Source: an uncultured Pseudomonadota bacterium
GTDB lineage: Bacteria; Pseudomonadota; Gammaproteobacteria; Burkholderiales; SG8-39
Reading direction: 5' to 3'
DNA length: 64,000 nt
Assembly (NCBI GenBank): GCA_903829815.1
Contig: CAIKRR010000057.1
Coordinates: 40,682-104,681, forward strand
A program made the translations under genes and the position numbers. Under the pieces are notes generated by a model. That model ran no database searches, was not told where the DNA came from, and worked only from the letters and a program-made list of their open reading frames with translations. Positions 37,031 to 45,971 of the stretch are shown in pieces. Numbering within the stretch: the first letter of the stretch is position 1; the number at the start of each line of letters is the position of its first letter.

Positions 37031-37792
37031 TCACTGACGGCTCCCGGGCAACGGGTCGACCCACCGCGCCACCTCGGGCATCTGGGCCCGATGGGTGAGG
37101 TCCATCTGCAAGGGCGTCACCGAGACGCGATGCTGGGATACGGCGTGAAAGTCGGTACCGGGGCCGGCGTCGGCCGCAGGCCCCGCAGCGCCGACCCAGT
37201 AGATCGTCTCGTTGCGAGGGTTCAGTGCCCGAACCACGGGTTCGGCTTTGTGCCGGCGGCCCAGACGGGTGACTTCAGTGCCCGCCAGTTGATCCCACGG
37301 CAGGTCGGGCACATTGACATTGAGCAGCAGCGGCCCTTGCGGCGGGTCGTCACGCAGACGCGCCACCAGTCCGGCAGCAACTCTGGCCGCAGTGGCCAGA
37401 TGCGCGGCTTCGCGCGAGGCGAGCGAAATGGCAATCGAGGGAATACCCAGCAGAAACCCTTCGGTGGCCGCAGCAACTGTCCCCGAGTAGATCGTGTCAT
37501 CGCCCATATTGGCCCCCAGATTGATCCCGGAGACGACAAAATCGGGCAGGTAGTCCAGGAGGCCGGTGACCGCCAGATGGACGCAATCGGTCGGCGTGCC
37601 ATTGACGAACAGGAAACCGCTCGGCGCACGCTTCACACTGAGCGGCCGGTCGAGCGTCAGCGAATTGGACGCTCCGCTGCGGTCTCGCTCGGGGGCAACC
37701 ACGGTCACGGATCCAAGGGCCGACAGGGCCTCGGCAAGCTGCACGATGCCGGGGGAGAAATACCCGTCATCGTTCGAAATGAGAATGCGCAT
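37031..37792 (-). CDS. surE: 5'/3'-nucleotidase SurE
   Basis: A 253-residue stationary-phase survival protein, a divalent-metal nucleotidase/exopolyphosphatase. The conserved N-terminus [15 protein letters not shown] has the metal-binding Asp pair; [15 protein letters not shown] and [19 protein letters not shown] are diagnostic. The ATG at 37792 gives the standard start; a TTG two codons earlier is possible. It leads the surE-pcm-nlpD operon. Confidence 0.95.
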   Translation of the reverse strand: MRILISNDDGYFSPGIVQLAEALSALGSVTVVAPERDRSGASNSLTLDRPLSVKRAPSGFLFVNGTPTDCVHLAVTGLLDYLPDFVVSGINLGANMGDDTIYSGTVAAATEGFLLGIPSIAISLASREAAHLATAARVAAGLVARLRDDPPQGPLLLNVNVPDLPWDQLAGTEVTRLGRRHKAEPVVRALNPRNETIYWVGAAGPAADAGPGTDFHAVSQHRVSVTPLQMDLTHRAQMPEVARWVDPLPGSRQ

Positions 37793-37934
37793 CGGCAAGG
37801 CTTTGACCAGGGCGGGTCAGGGAGCTTCAGTATAAAGGAAGGTCAAGGACGGAGCGCAAGCGAAAGGCCCGAGAGCCGCATCTATCGCCGCGAGCACCTC
37901 GTTCGAGCCGCCCGGCGCCGCCAGCGATCGCGAT

Positions 37935-39068
37935 TCAGCGCGCGCCGGGCGCCTGCTGCATCGGTTGCAAACCGCCCAGTGCGGCCTCGAAGGCATCGAA
38001 GAATTCGCTCAAGGTAGGCCGCAAGTCGGCGTAGGCCTGCACCCCGAACCGGAAAGCCAGTGGAGGCGACGACCGATCGCGAAGCACCGTGCGGCGTAGC
38101 GCACGTGCAATGGCAAGACCCTGTTCTCGATGGCCACCGGGAATCACGTAGACAAACTGCCCCCCACCCCAGCAGGCGAGCAGCACCGGAAATTCGAGAC
38201 ACTCGGCGCACAGCGCCGAAAAGGCCGTGGTCCGCCCAGGCTCGGGGTCTGCCTCGGCCAACTCCACCAGGAGGAGGAGCGCATTGACGAAGGCGGGCAC
38301 ATGGAGCTGTTCGAGCAGCGCCTGCCCGTCCATGACACCGCTGCTCACCGGCTGCAGCGGCGCCTGGGGACGCATCCGCGCCGCAGCCGCCAGATGCGCG
38401 GGCGAGAGGCTGCCCAGCATCACTTCGCCTGCCGCCTCGAGCACGCCAGCATCGCGCAAGACACGGGCACGATGATCGTCGAGCGCCTCGTCAAAGCGCC
38501 TCGTGTCGTCGGCCACAAGGGACATGAGTCGGCGCGCCTCACGCAGGTCGCGGGCACGTTCGGCCAGATCGCGGTAACGCTCGATCGACAACTGGAAATC
38601 GCTGACTGCCACGCCGACCAGGCCGATTTCATCAACCAATGACGAGATCGATCGCTTGATGTCGCCAGAAGATTCGGCCAGATGGTAGAGCAACTCCTCC
38701 TTGCGTCCCTCGATCTCGTCGATCAGCAGCTTGACCTGGCGGCGACGGGTGTCTTCGGGCAACCCTTCGACGGCAAGCAGTTCACGCAGTTCACCGAGTT
38801 TGCCGCGCAACCAGGCATCGCCAACAAAGAGTTCATCGAGCGCATCGAGCGCATGCTCGAGTACGGCCATGTCGTTCACGTACTCGACCGCAACCGGCAG
38901 GCCGTTCTCGCGCCGAAGTTCGCGCCAGGCACGCGCGAAATTCTCGGGGTCGGGCGCTTCGCCGCGCGCCGCAACGCGGCTGAGCACCTGCCGCAAGAAT
39001 GCAATGGTGCTGGGCTGGCTCTCCACCGACTGCAGCGGCAGACTTCGGGGTGTATCGGTAATTGACAT
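37935..39068 (-). CDS. Hypothetical protein with degenerate GGDEF-like C-terminal domain
   Basis: A 377-residue cytoplasmic protein without signal peptide or membrane segments. Residues 20-220 are mostly helical and charged, with heptad-like stretches around 105-210. The C-terminal part from about 255 resembles a diguanylate cyclase core in hydrophobic pattern, with WGGGQFVYVIPGG at 300-312 where GG(D/E)EF is expected, then an LRRTVL helix and FRFGVQAY. The GGGQF sequence lacks both acidic residues, so cyclase activity is unlikely; it could bind c-di-GMP or be purely structural. The domain call is my pattern reading and needs a profile search. Confidence 0.6.
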   Translation of the reverse strand: MSITDTPRSLPLQSVESQPSTIAFLRQVLSRVAARGEAPDPENFARAWRELRRENGLPVAVEYVNDMAVLEHALDALDELFVGDAWLRGKLGELRELLAVEGLPEDTRRRQVKLLIDEIEGRKEELLYHLAESSGDIKRSISSLVDEIGLVGVAVSDFQLSIERYRDLAERARDLREARRLMSLVADDTRRFDEALDDHRARVLRDAGVLEAAGEVMLGSLSPAHLAAAARMRPQAPLQPVSSGVMDGQALLEQLHVPAFVNALLLLVELAEADPEPGRTTAFSALCAECLEFPVLLACWGGGQFVYVIPGGHREQGLAIARALRRTVLRDRSSPPLAFRFGVQAYADLRPTLSEFFDAFEAALGGLQPMQQAPGAR

Positions 39069-39160
39069 GCGACCCATGGCCCTCGATCAGCAGGCAAGCG
39101 CCCCCAGGGGCTTGCCCAATCCGTCGATTAGACACCGTGGCTCGCAGTCGTGAAAGAGAC

Positions 39161-39178
39161 GGCGCCCGTTCGGGCACC
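39161..39178 (-). terminator. Possible intrinsic terminator after the alpha/beta hydrolase gene
   Basis: On the minus strand a 7-bp stem (GGTGCCC / GGGCGCC, one G-T pair, GAAC loop) is followed by the pyrimidine-rich GTCTCTTTC, about 110 bp beyond the hydrolase stop. The T-run is weak. Confidence 0.4.
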
Positions 39179-39287
39179 ACGAACTGCAGCGGCAGCGGAA
39201 CTAATGCTCGCCTGTACCTCGAACAAGGTGCGCCAAGCCATGGCAAGCAACGCCAACCCGCGCCGTCGCCGGGACTGCCAAGGGCAC

Positions 39288-40067
39288 TCAGCCAGCGACG
39301 AAAGCCCGCAACAGCCGACAGAATTCTGCCGGCTGCTCGACCGGCGGCAGATGACCGCAAGCGGCAATGATGTCGACCCGGGCCTGGGGAATGAGGCGGG
39401 CAAATTCGGCCGCATAACCCACAGGAATGACCTTGTCCGACTCGCCCCAGAGGATCTGCGTGGGCACATCGATACGATGCAACCACTTGTACAGGTGCGG
39501 ATCAAAAAGCCGTGGTTCCCAGGCGAGTTTGGCCACCGTGTACTGGTTCTTGATCATCGCCTCATTCTGATCCGGTGTCAGCACTTGCGCGAGCATGCGA
39601 TCAGCGATCGACTGATCGACAAAGAGCTTGCGCACCCGCTCCTCGGGCGACCACAGAAAGATGTCGCCGCGACTGAGGCCGGGCACATAGAGTCCGGAAG
39701 GTCCGACCACCGAAATGGCAGCGATGCGGGCGGTGCTGCGCACCGCAATCTCGAGCGCGAGCCAGCCACCGATCGAGGTACCCACCAGAATCACATCCGA
39801 CAGATCGAGGCGCTCGAGGAAGTCCAGATAGAAGAAGGCCATGTCGTGGATGTTGTCGAGCCAGGCGGGCTCGTCGGAGTCACCAAAGCCGGGGTGCTCG
39901 GGCACGACCACATCGAAATCGCGAGCAAGGTCACTCATGAAAGGCGCAATGCCAGGCGCACCGCTCGCCCCGTGCAGGTAAAGGAGTGTGCGTCCAACAC
40001 CGCCTCGGCGCACCGATGTGCGGCACCCATTCACCTCGATCATCGACTGTGAAAACGCTTCTGCCAT
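39288..40067 (-). CDS. Alpha/beta hydrolase (MhpC-like)
   Basis: A 259-residue alpha/beta hydrolase with oxyanion LHGASG (31-36), nucleophile elbow GTSIGGW with S98, acid D211 (WGESDKVIP) and H239 (ACGHLPPVEQP). It lies in the group with meta-cleavage product hydrolases, esterases and haloalkane dehalogenase relatives; the substrate is not evident. The ATG at 40067 is the last start before the fold; upstream in-frame sequence looks non-coding. It diverges from the propeller lipoprotein gene across 191 bp. Confidence 0.86.
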   Translation of the reverse strand: MAEAFSQSMIEVNGCRTSVRRGGVGRTLLYLHGASGAPGIAPFMSDLARDFDVVVPEHPGFGDSDEPAWLDNIHDMAFFYLDFLERLDLSDVILVGTSIGGWLALEIAVRSTARIAAISVVGPSGLYVPGLSRGDIFLWSPEERVRKLFVDQSIADRMLAQVLTPDQNEAMIKNQYTVAKLAWEPRLFDPHLYKWLHRIDVPTQILWGESDKVIPVGYAAEFARLIPQARVDIIAACGHLPPVEQPAEFCRLLRAFVAG

Positions 40068-40258
40068 GCTGTCCACCCTGATTCGTTGGCAACCCGCGCC
40101 GTTGGCGCACGCTATCGCATTATGTGCATGAGGGCAAGCATGCCTGAGGGCGGCAATGGATTGAAACGCAGCCAGCGCGCCCGGTAGCGGGGCGCGATAC
40201 ACGCCGCCCCGGTGAGTCATGCGACAATCAGGATTACCTTTGTCGGAGCGTTCCACGC

Positions 40259-41626
40259 ATGGTCCGTTTGCCTCTGTCAGGCTTTGCTCGCCGGTTTCGC
40301 ATTCTGATCGCACCTGTCGCGTTCGGACTGCTCGCGGCCTGCGGTGGATCGAAAGCCCCGTCCGACCAGCCGATCGTCACATCGGTCACCGCCGGTGACG
40401 GGCAGGTGGTAGCGGTCTTCCAGCAGGATCCGAGCCTCTCCTACTGGCTCTTCGGTGCCAACTCGTCCAGCATCTCGATCAAGGACTGGTTCAACCTGCC
40501 GCATGCGGTATCCGTGCACCCGGCCTACTCGCCGCAGATACTGGGTGGCCTGCTCAACACGGTCGGTGCGTACTCGTTCATCATGAATTCGACCTCCAAT
40601 GGCAGCCCGGCGGGTCCAGCCAGCGCGGTGTTCACCGTCACGCCGCGACTGGCTGGAGGCGTCTGGAACGACTACAGCGGGCAAGGCGGTTTTTCAACGG
40701 CCGACATGAAAACCCTTGCCTTTGCACCCGGTACCAACTGGCTGCCCTACCAGAGTGGCACCTACCTTGCGGCCGGCGCAAATGGCGCGATCTACACCTC
40801 GAACGATCTACCCTATGCTGCGGCGCTGCGACAAGCCCCCACATGGACCGCCCAGGCGTCAACCCTGAGCAGCAACCTGAATGCGGCGGCCTGGGTTGGC
40901 ACTGCCTTTGTCGTGGCCGGAGACAACGGCGCGATTGCCTATAGCCTCGACGCCATCAACTGGATACAGCCAACCGGGGTGGTATTCAACCTTGCCGGTG
41001 GCGGTACGGTGGCCCAGACCAACGTCACCTTTCGCAAGCTGGGCTATGGGAACTCAAGCTATTTTGCGGCGGTCAGCGTGGCAACGGGCGGTACACCCAG
41101 CGCGATGGTCTTCACGTCACCCGACCTCGTGACCTGGACCCAGCAGGGGGCGGGCGTCATCCCCACCTCGGGCAATCTCAACTGGGCAGGGACGTTGCCG
41201 GGCGTATACGCGATCCTTGGCGACAACGGCGCACTCTTCACAAGTCCGGATCTGGTCAACTGGAGCGACTACACGGTGAGTGGCGGCGCGAACCTGCGCA
41301 GTGGCGCTGGCGGCGTCGCAGCCAACGCCAACGGGGTCACCTACTCGGTTGTCGTCGGTGACGGCGGTGCCGTCTATTCAACCACCGACGGGACCACCTG
41401 GTCTCGAGCTGCCAGCACCCCGGCCGGATCAACCACCCTGCGCAGCATCGCGTTTGGCTCGCGCTTCATGGCAGTGGGCGACGCCGGCACGGTGATCTTC
41501 AGCGACGACGGGCTCACCTGGTCCTCGCCAGGGACTGCCCCCTCGGGCACGCTGCAGGCCACGCTCTTTGCCCTGGGCGCCTATGTCGCAGTCGGCGACG
41601 GAGGCAAACTCGTCGCTTCGTATTGA
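40259..41626 (+). CDS. Lipoprotein with about seven BNR/Ycf48-like beta-propeller repeats
   Basis: A 455-residue secreted lipoprotein: signal peptide with lipobox LLAAC (C28), an N-terminal fibronectin-like region (about 38-130), then repeats of about 40 residues sharing a GDxGxIxxSxDxxxW core (for example VVAGDNGAIAYSLDAINW, AILGDNGALFTSPDLVNW, MAVGDAGTVIFSDDGLTW). I count seven copies from about residue 168 to the C-terminus, enough for one seven-bladed propeller. The protein is rich in Ser, Thr, Gly and Asn, unlike its neighbours. Function unknown; likely outer-membrane or surface anchored. Confidence 0.8.
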   Translation: MVRLPLSGFARRFRILIAPVAFGLLAACGGSKAPSDQPIVTSVTAGDGQVVAVFQQDPSLSYWLFGANSSSISIKDWFNLPHAVSVHPAYSPQILGGLLNTVGAYSFIMNSTSNGSPAGPASAVFTVTPRLAGGVWNDYSGQGGFSTADMKTLAFAPGTNWLPYQSGTYLAAGANGAIYTSNDLPYAAALRQAPTWTAQASTLSSNLNAAAWVGTAFVVAGDNGAIAYSLDAINWIQPTGVVFNLAGGGTVAQTNVTFRKLGYGNSSYFAAVSVATGGTPSAMVFTSPDLVTWTQQGAGVIPTSGNLNWAGTLPGVYAILGDNGALFTSPDLVNWSDYTVSGGANLRSGAGGVAANANGVTYSVVVGDGGAVYSTTDGTTWSRAASTPAGSTTLRSIAFGSRFMAVGDAGTVIFSDDGLTWSSPGTAPSGTLQATLFALGAYVAVGDGGKLVASY

Positions 41627-41635
41627 GGACCTGAC

Positions 41636-41655
41636 AGGGGTGCGAAGGCACCCCT
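41636..41655. terminator. Perfect hairpin between convergent lipoprotein and folE genes
   Basis: AGGGGTGC-GAAG-GCACCCCT, an 8-bp perfect stem with a stable GNRA-type loop, in the 36-bp gap between the two stop codons. It can serve both strands. No T-run follows on either side. Confidence 0.6.
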
Positions 41656-41662
41656 CGAACAC

Positions 41663-42307
41663 TCAGTCGGGCTGAGTCAGCGTGAGAAACTCGGCCCGCA
41701 ACGCGTCGCTGTTGCGCAACTCCCCCAGCATGGCAGAGGTCACCGTCTCTTCACCCGACACACTGATGCCGCGCGACTCCATGCACATGTGACGGCAGCG
41801 CAGAACCACGCCAACCGCCTTTGCGTCCAGATGCTCAAGCAGTGTCTGGGCAATCTGCTGCGTCAGTCGCTCCTGCACCTGAAGTCGCGCCGCAAAGCAA
41901 TCGACCAGACGCTTCAACTTGGACAGGCCCACGATCCGACCTGAGGGTAGATAGCCGACGGCCGCATGCCCGAAAAACGGTGCCAGATGGTGCTCACAAT
42001 GCGAGTACACCGGGATGCGCCGAACCACGATCAACTCGTTATAGCGCTCGCCACCATCAGAAAATGTCTTGAGAATGGAAGCCGGATCCTGCGCATACCC
42101 GCGCGTCCAGTGCGCCCAGGCACGCGACATCCGGTCGGGGGTTTCGATCAGACCCTGACGCTGCGGGTCTTCGCCCAGATGGCTCAGGAGTCGCCTGAAA
42201 TCATCGACACCGAAATCCTGCGCTGCTGCCTGGGTAGTGGCTTTTTGCCCTGCGGTCATGGCAGGTTGGGCCGACGGCCTCGCCACTTGCTTGCGTGATG
42301 TTGCCAA
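41663..42307 (-). CDS. folE: GTP cyclohydrolase I (FolE1)
   Basis: A 214-residue enzyme converting GTP to dihydroneopterin triphosphate, the first step of folate synthesis. Zinc and active-site residues lie in YSHCEHHLAPFFG and RCRHMCMESRG; ISVSGEETVTSAMLG is typical of the C-terminus. The start appears to be a TTG at 42307: a GAGGAG ribosome-binding site sits at the right distance upstream, whereas the first ATG (codon 17) has none. The first 30 residues are low-complexity. Confidence 0.95.
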   Translation of the reverse strand: MATSRKQVARPSAQPAMTAGQKATTQAAAQDFGVDDFRRLLSHLGEDPQRQGLIETPDRMSRAWAHWTRGYAQDPASILKTFSDGGERYNELIVVRRIPVYSHCEHHLAPFFGHAAVGYLPSGRIVGLSKLKRLVDCFAARLQVQERLTQQIAQTLLEHLDAKAVGVVLRCRHMCMESRGISVSGEETVTSAMLGELRNSDALRAEFLTLTQPD

Positions 42308-42434
42308 TTGAATCTCCTCACCGAATCCCCATCATCGTACTCCGGCCAGGCGATCACTGCGCCAGAGGTGCCCAGGCAATCGATGACCTGATCGGCCATC
42401 GAGTGCGCGCACACACGAGCAGGCACAAGCCCAT

Positions 42435-43898
42435 TCAGTTGCGCGACCGCGACACCACAAATGACTCGTCCTGAAACCACAAACCCCCATGCTCGCGCAG
42501 CACCTCACGCGTAGCCTCGAGGTAGCGGCCATCGGCGAGCACCTCGTTCAGGCGCTGGTCTTCGATCTGGGCCACGTAGACCGCCGCATTCCAGGCGGCA
42601 AACAGCGTCGAGGTGCCGATCGAATTGCCTATTTCAGTGGGCAGCGTATGCATGTCGTAGCGAAAGATCGAACGACCATCGGCATAGGCGTTGAAGTGCA
42701 GATTGTGCGCTGCGCTGCCCAGGCTCGTCTTCAATGCCTTCAACACGTCATGCCGGTCACTGGTGTAGGGGTTTTCGCCGGGCCAGATGCGCTGCACCAG
42801 ATCAAGCCCCGGATCGGCACCCCGCGCGTGTATGCCCAGCAGTCGTCCGCCCGGCCCCAGGCTGCGCGCAAGCGGGGCAAGAACCCGATCGGCCTTGGAC
42901 CGTGCCGGTACCCGCAGACGATAGGGCTGCGAGGCAATCACCAGATCGTAGTCGGCACGCACCGCGCCACGCCGCGGAATGGTGTCGTTCAGCAAGAAGC
43001 GGTAGTCATCTCGATAAATGACCAGGACGACCGGGCGCTCGTAGAGTGGATTACCCGTGATCGGACTGGTGCGAACGGTCCAGTTGCGCGCGAGAAACGG
43101 ATCGAGTTCGGTGATCTGCTGCTCGAATTCATGTGCGGTGGTACCGGTGAGGGCAAGCTCTTGCCAGACCATCGAACTGGCATCGGCAACCGAGCGCGGC
43201 AACAACCAGGGAGACTCAGCATAGGACAGATTGGTCAGCACCAGTACCGAGGCAGGGTGTTCGAAGAAACGATCGGGCATCTTCTCAAGGGTGAGCCTGA
43301 CATCTTCGAGACTGATCTCCTTGCCGACGATGTAGAACGGCAGCGTCGCAAATCGTCGGTGCATCTCGCGCATGACCCGCGTGAGGACCGTGCCATCGCC
43401 GACACCGGCATCGAACACGCGCACCGCAGGCGGACGCGGGCGCAGGTTGGCCAGTTCGAGGCCGACTCGGCGGGCGATCACCGACTTTTCACTGCAGGTG
43501 TTCACGAACAGCAGATACTTCTGCCGGTTGTCGTAGAAGCGAAAACGCGTCGCGCTGAGGGTGTCGCTGGCGGTCGCGCCGATGGTCGAGCCGGTACGCG
43601 CCTGGGTGTTCAGGCCAGCCAGCCCGGCGGCATCCCCCGGAGCTGCGCGCGCCGCATCGCGGGCACCGGCCCCTGCTGGCATGCGCCCCACCGCAACGGT
43701 ACGCAAGGGCTGCACGGCCGACGAGGCCAGAAAAGCCTGGACATGAACCAGCGTCTGATGCCGAACCCGCCCACCGGCACGCAGGCGCGCGACGAACTTG
43801 CCATCATTGACGGCCAGCCGCCCAAAGGTCGATTCGGCCAGCCCATGACGGCGGCAGAAGGCCGATATGTCAGCCAGCAGATCGATCGACTGGGTCAT
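42435..43898 (-). CDS. SAM-dependent methyltransferase-like protein with N-terminal HTH-like domain
   Basis: A 487-residue protein. Residues 5-58 (FCRRHGLAESTFGRLAVNDG and following) resemble a helix-turn-helix module seen in alpha- and betaproteobacterial proteins. A low-complexity linker follows (about 60-115), then a class I methyltransferase-like domain with VFDAGVGDGT at 161-170 as SAM motif I. The C-terminal half, with SQPYRLRVPARSKADRV and GPGGRLLGIHARGADPG, is less typical. The target is unknown. It diverges from the ThDP enzyme gene across 313 bp and ends 128 bp before folE. Confidence 0.7.
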   Translation of the reverse strand: MTQSIDLLADISAFCRRHGLAESTFGRLAVNDGKFVARLRAGGRVRHQTLVHVQAFLASSAVQPLRTVAVGRMPAGAGARDAARAAPGDAAGLAGLNTQARTGSTIGATASDTLSATRFRFYDNRQKYLLFVNTCSEKSVIARRVGLELANLRPRPPAVRVFDAGVGDGTVLTRVMREMHRRFATLPFYIVGKEISLEDVRLTLEKMPDRFFEHPASVLVLTNLSYAESPWLLPRSVADASSMVWQELALTGTTAHEFEQQITELDPFLARNWTVRTSPITGNPLYERPVVLVIYRDDYRFLLNDTIPRRGAVRADYDLVIASQPYRLRVPARSKADRVLAPLARSLGPGGRLLGIHARGADPGLDLVQRIWPGENPYTSDRHDVLKALKTSLGSAAHNLHFNAYADGRSIFRYDMHTLPTEIGNSIGTSTLFAAWNAAVYVAQIEDQRLNEVLADGRYLEATREVLREHGGLWFQDESFVVSRSRN

Positions 43899-44211
43899 CG
43901 GAGCTTACCCCTCGTTGCGCCGCGACGATATCGCGAGCAGTCACCGCAGCCCTCGCGGCATGGCCGGCCGGGAAGCGACCTGTCCGGTTGCGACGGCAAA
44001 GAACTGCTCGCGATGAGTCACCCCCCATATTGCCCACCCAGCCCATGGGATTCAAGTGGGAAAGATGCTGCAGCGATCCGGAAAACGGCACCGCCCGCTC
44101 GGCTGTGGTGTCGGCACCCTGCGCCTCGCCTCATCGGCATGGACCCTGCCGCTTCTGGTGGATTGTCCAGGCAGCAGGTACCCTAGAGAGCCCGAACAGC
44201 AGGAGACACTG
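43899..44211. other. 313-bp divergent intergenic region
   Basis: Lies between the methyltransferase-like gene (leftward) and the ThDP enzyme gene (rightward). An AGGAGA ribosome-binding site precedes the rightward ATG. No repeat, RNA gene or convincing promoter stands out; an in-frame extension of the ThDP gene runs into it but lacks family similarity. Confidence 0.6.
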
Positions 44212-45936
44212 ATGGCCATCAAGGGAATGACAGGCGCCGAAGCAGTCCTGGTCAGCCTTCGCCGCATGGGAGTCGAACGGATTTTCGCGTCGCCCGGATC
44301 GGAGTGGGCTGCACTCTGGGAAGCCCTGGCAAGGCCCTGGGCCGAGGGAGAAATTCCCGAGTACCTGTCGACACGTCATGAAGAGACTGCCGTCGCGATG
44401 GCCGTGGGTTATGCGAAAGCGACCGGAAAACTCCCGGCGGTCGTCATTCACACGACGGTGGGGTCGCTGCACGGCACGATGGCCATGCGCCAGGCCCTTC
44501 ATGAACGCATTCCGATGGTGATTCTGGCCGGAGAATCGATAGGCTTTGGCGAGTATGACGACCGAGACCCCGGTCCCCAATGGCATCGGGTACTGGCCGA
44601 CGTGGGCGGCCCGGCTCGACTGGTCGAGCCCTGCGTGAAGTGGAGCTTCGGCATCAATCTGCCCGATATCGTGCCCGATACGATACAACGTGCCTGCCAG
44701 ATCGCCACGGCCACACCGCGCGGCCCGGTCTTCGTGTCGGTGCCGATGGAATATCTCTTTGCCACCATGAAGAAGGAAGCGCCGGTGGCGAGCACGAGCC
44801 GGCTGCCGCAGGCCGATGATGATTCGATTCGCGAGATCGCAGAAGCCCTGGTGGCGGCGAAGCATCCGATCATCATCACCGAGGACGCCGGCGAGAGCAC
44901 CGCAGCAGTGCGTCATCTGGTGAAACTGGCCGAGCGACTGGGCGCGCCGGTGGTCGAGGCCTGGCATCCGAGCTACGTGAATTTTCCGCGCGAGCATCCC
45001 CTCTACGCCGGCAGCGGTCGCACCGAGCATGTCGAGAGCTACCTGAAGGACGCCGATCTGGCGCTGCTGGTGGACTGCAAATTGCCCTGGCACCCACCCT
45101 CGCGCAATCCGAATCCGGCGTGCCGGATCGTGAAGATCGGCGAGGACCCCTTCTTCCAGAACACCCCCTATCTGGGCGTCCCGTCGCACATGGTTGCGGC
45201 CGGCAGCACCGAGCGCTCGCTCGAGCGACTGGCCGCCGCCGTGGCCCGCAAGATACCGGCCGGTGCGCGCGCGGCGGCGATCAAGCGCTGGGGCAAGGTG
45301 CACGAGGCACGACGCGCAGCAACCCTGGCCGACTTTGCCTCGACCGGCGCACTCAAAGCGATCGAGACCCGCTGGGTGGCCCATGAACTGAACGCGGTGC
45401 TGCCCACCGATGCGATGGTCGTGAACGAGACGATCACCCACCGGCCGGTCCTCGCGCAGGCACTCACTCGTGTGAAACCCGGCGGGTACTACGAGTCGAC
45501 CCTGGGAGGACTCGGAATGGGCACCGGGGTGGCACTGGGCGTGAAGGCGGCCTATCCCGAGCGGCCCGTCATCCTGACGATCGGCGACGGGTCGTTCAAC
45601 TACAACCCGATCACCGGTGCCTTCGGGGTCTGCCAGGAACACGGCTTGCCGATCCTTGTCGTACTCTTTGACAACGCCGGCTACCTGTCTCAGAAGACTG
45701 ATATCGCCATCCACTTCCCCAAGGGGCGTGCGGTGCGTACACGCAACTTCACCGGTACATCGATCGCCCCTCGCCCCGACTACGCGATGCTGATGCAGGC
45801 CTACGGCGGCCAGGGCGAGGTCGTCGAGAAGCCCGCCGAGGTGCGGCCCGCCTTGCTTCGAGGTCTGGCTGCGATTGCACGGGGACAGGCGGCGCTGATC
45901 GACATGCGACTTGCCGCGATCAACGGCGACGCCTGA
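44212..45936 (+). CDS. Thiamine diphosphate-dependent enzyme (acetolactate synthase/decarboxylase superfamily)
   Basis: A 574-residue ThDP enzyme with three domains. In the N-terminal pyrimidine domain, STRHEETAVAMAVGYAKATG holds the activating glutamate (E57/E58). A central domain follows (about 200-330). The C-terminal pyrophosphate domain has the Mg-binding GDGSFNYNP starting at 458 and the distal FDNAGY. Benzoylformate decarboxylase, acetolactate synthase and sulfopyruvate/oxalyl-CoA types share this layout; the sequence alone does not choose. No small regulatory subunit is adjacent, which argues against biosynthetic acetolactate synthase. AGGAGA precedes the ATG. Confidence 0.85.
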   Translation: MAIKGMTGAEAVLVSLRRMGVERIFASPGSEWAALWEALARPWAEGEIPEYLSTRHEETAVAMAVGYAKATGKLPAVVIHTTVGSLHGTMAMRQALHERIPMVILAGESIGFGEYDDRDPGPQWHRVLADVGGPARLVEPCVKWSFGINLPDIVPDTIQRACQIATATPRGPVFVSVPMEYLFATMKKEAPVASTSRLPQADDDSIREIAEALVAAKHPIIITEDAGESTAAVRHLVKLAERLGAPVVEAWHPSYVNFPREHPLYAGSGRTEHVESYLKDADLALLVDCKLPWHPPSRNPNPACRIVKIGEDPFFQNTPYLGVPSHMVAAGSTERSLERLAAAVARKIPAGARAAAIKRWGKVHEARRAATLADFASTGALKAIETRWVAHELNAVLPTDAMVVNETITHRPVLAQALTRVKPGGYYESTLGGLGMGTGVALGVKAAYPERPVILTIGDGSFNYNPITGAFGVCQEHGLPILVVLFDNAGYLSQKTDIAIHFPKGRAVRTRNFTGTSIAPRPDYAMLMQAYGGQGEVVEKPAEVRPALLRGLAAIARGQAALIDMRLAAINGDA

Positions 45937-45940
45937 GCCG

Positions 45941-45960
45941 ATCGGTATCGATCGGTATCG
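45941..45960. repeat. Two tandem copies of a 10-bp unit in a convergent gap
   Basis: ATCGGTATCG occurs twice back to back just after the ThDP enzyme stop. Each unit contains a CGAT-type half palindrome. Probably incidental. Confidence 0.6.
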
Positions 45961-45971
45961 CCGCGCAAGAC

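Noticed and set aside
45941..45960. Tandem 10-bp repeat as a possible regulatory array
   Set aside because: Only two copies in a convergent gap after a stop codon; listed as a repeat but not as a functional site.
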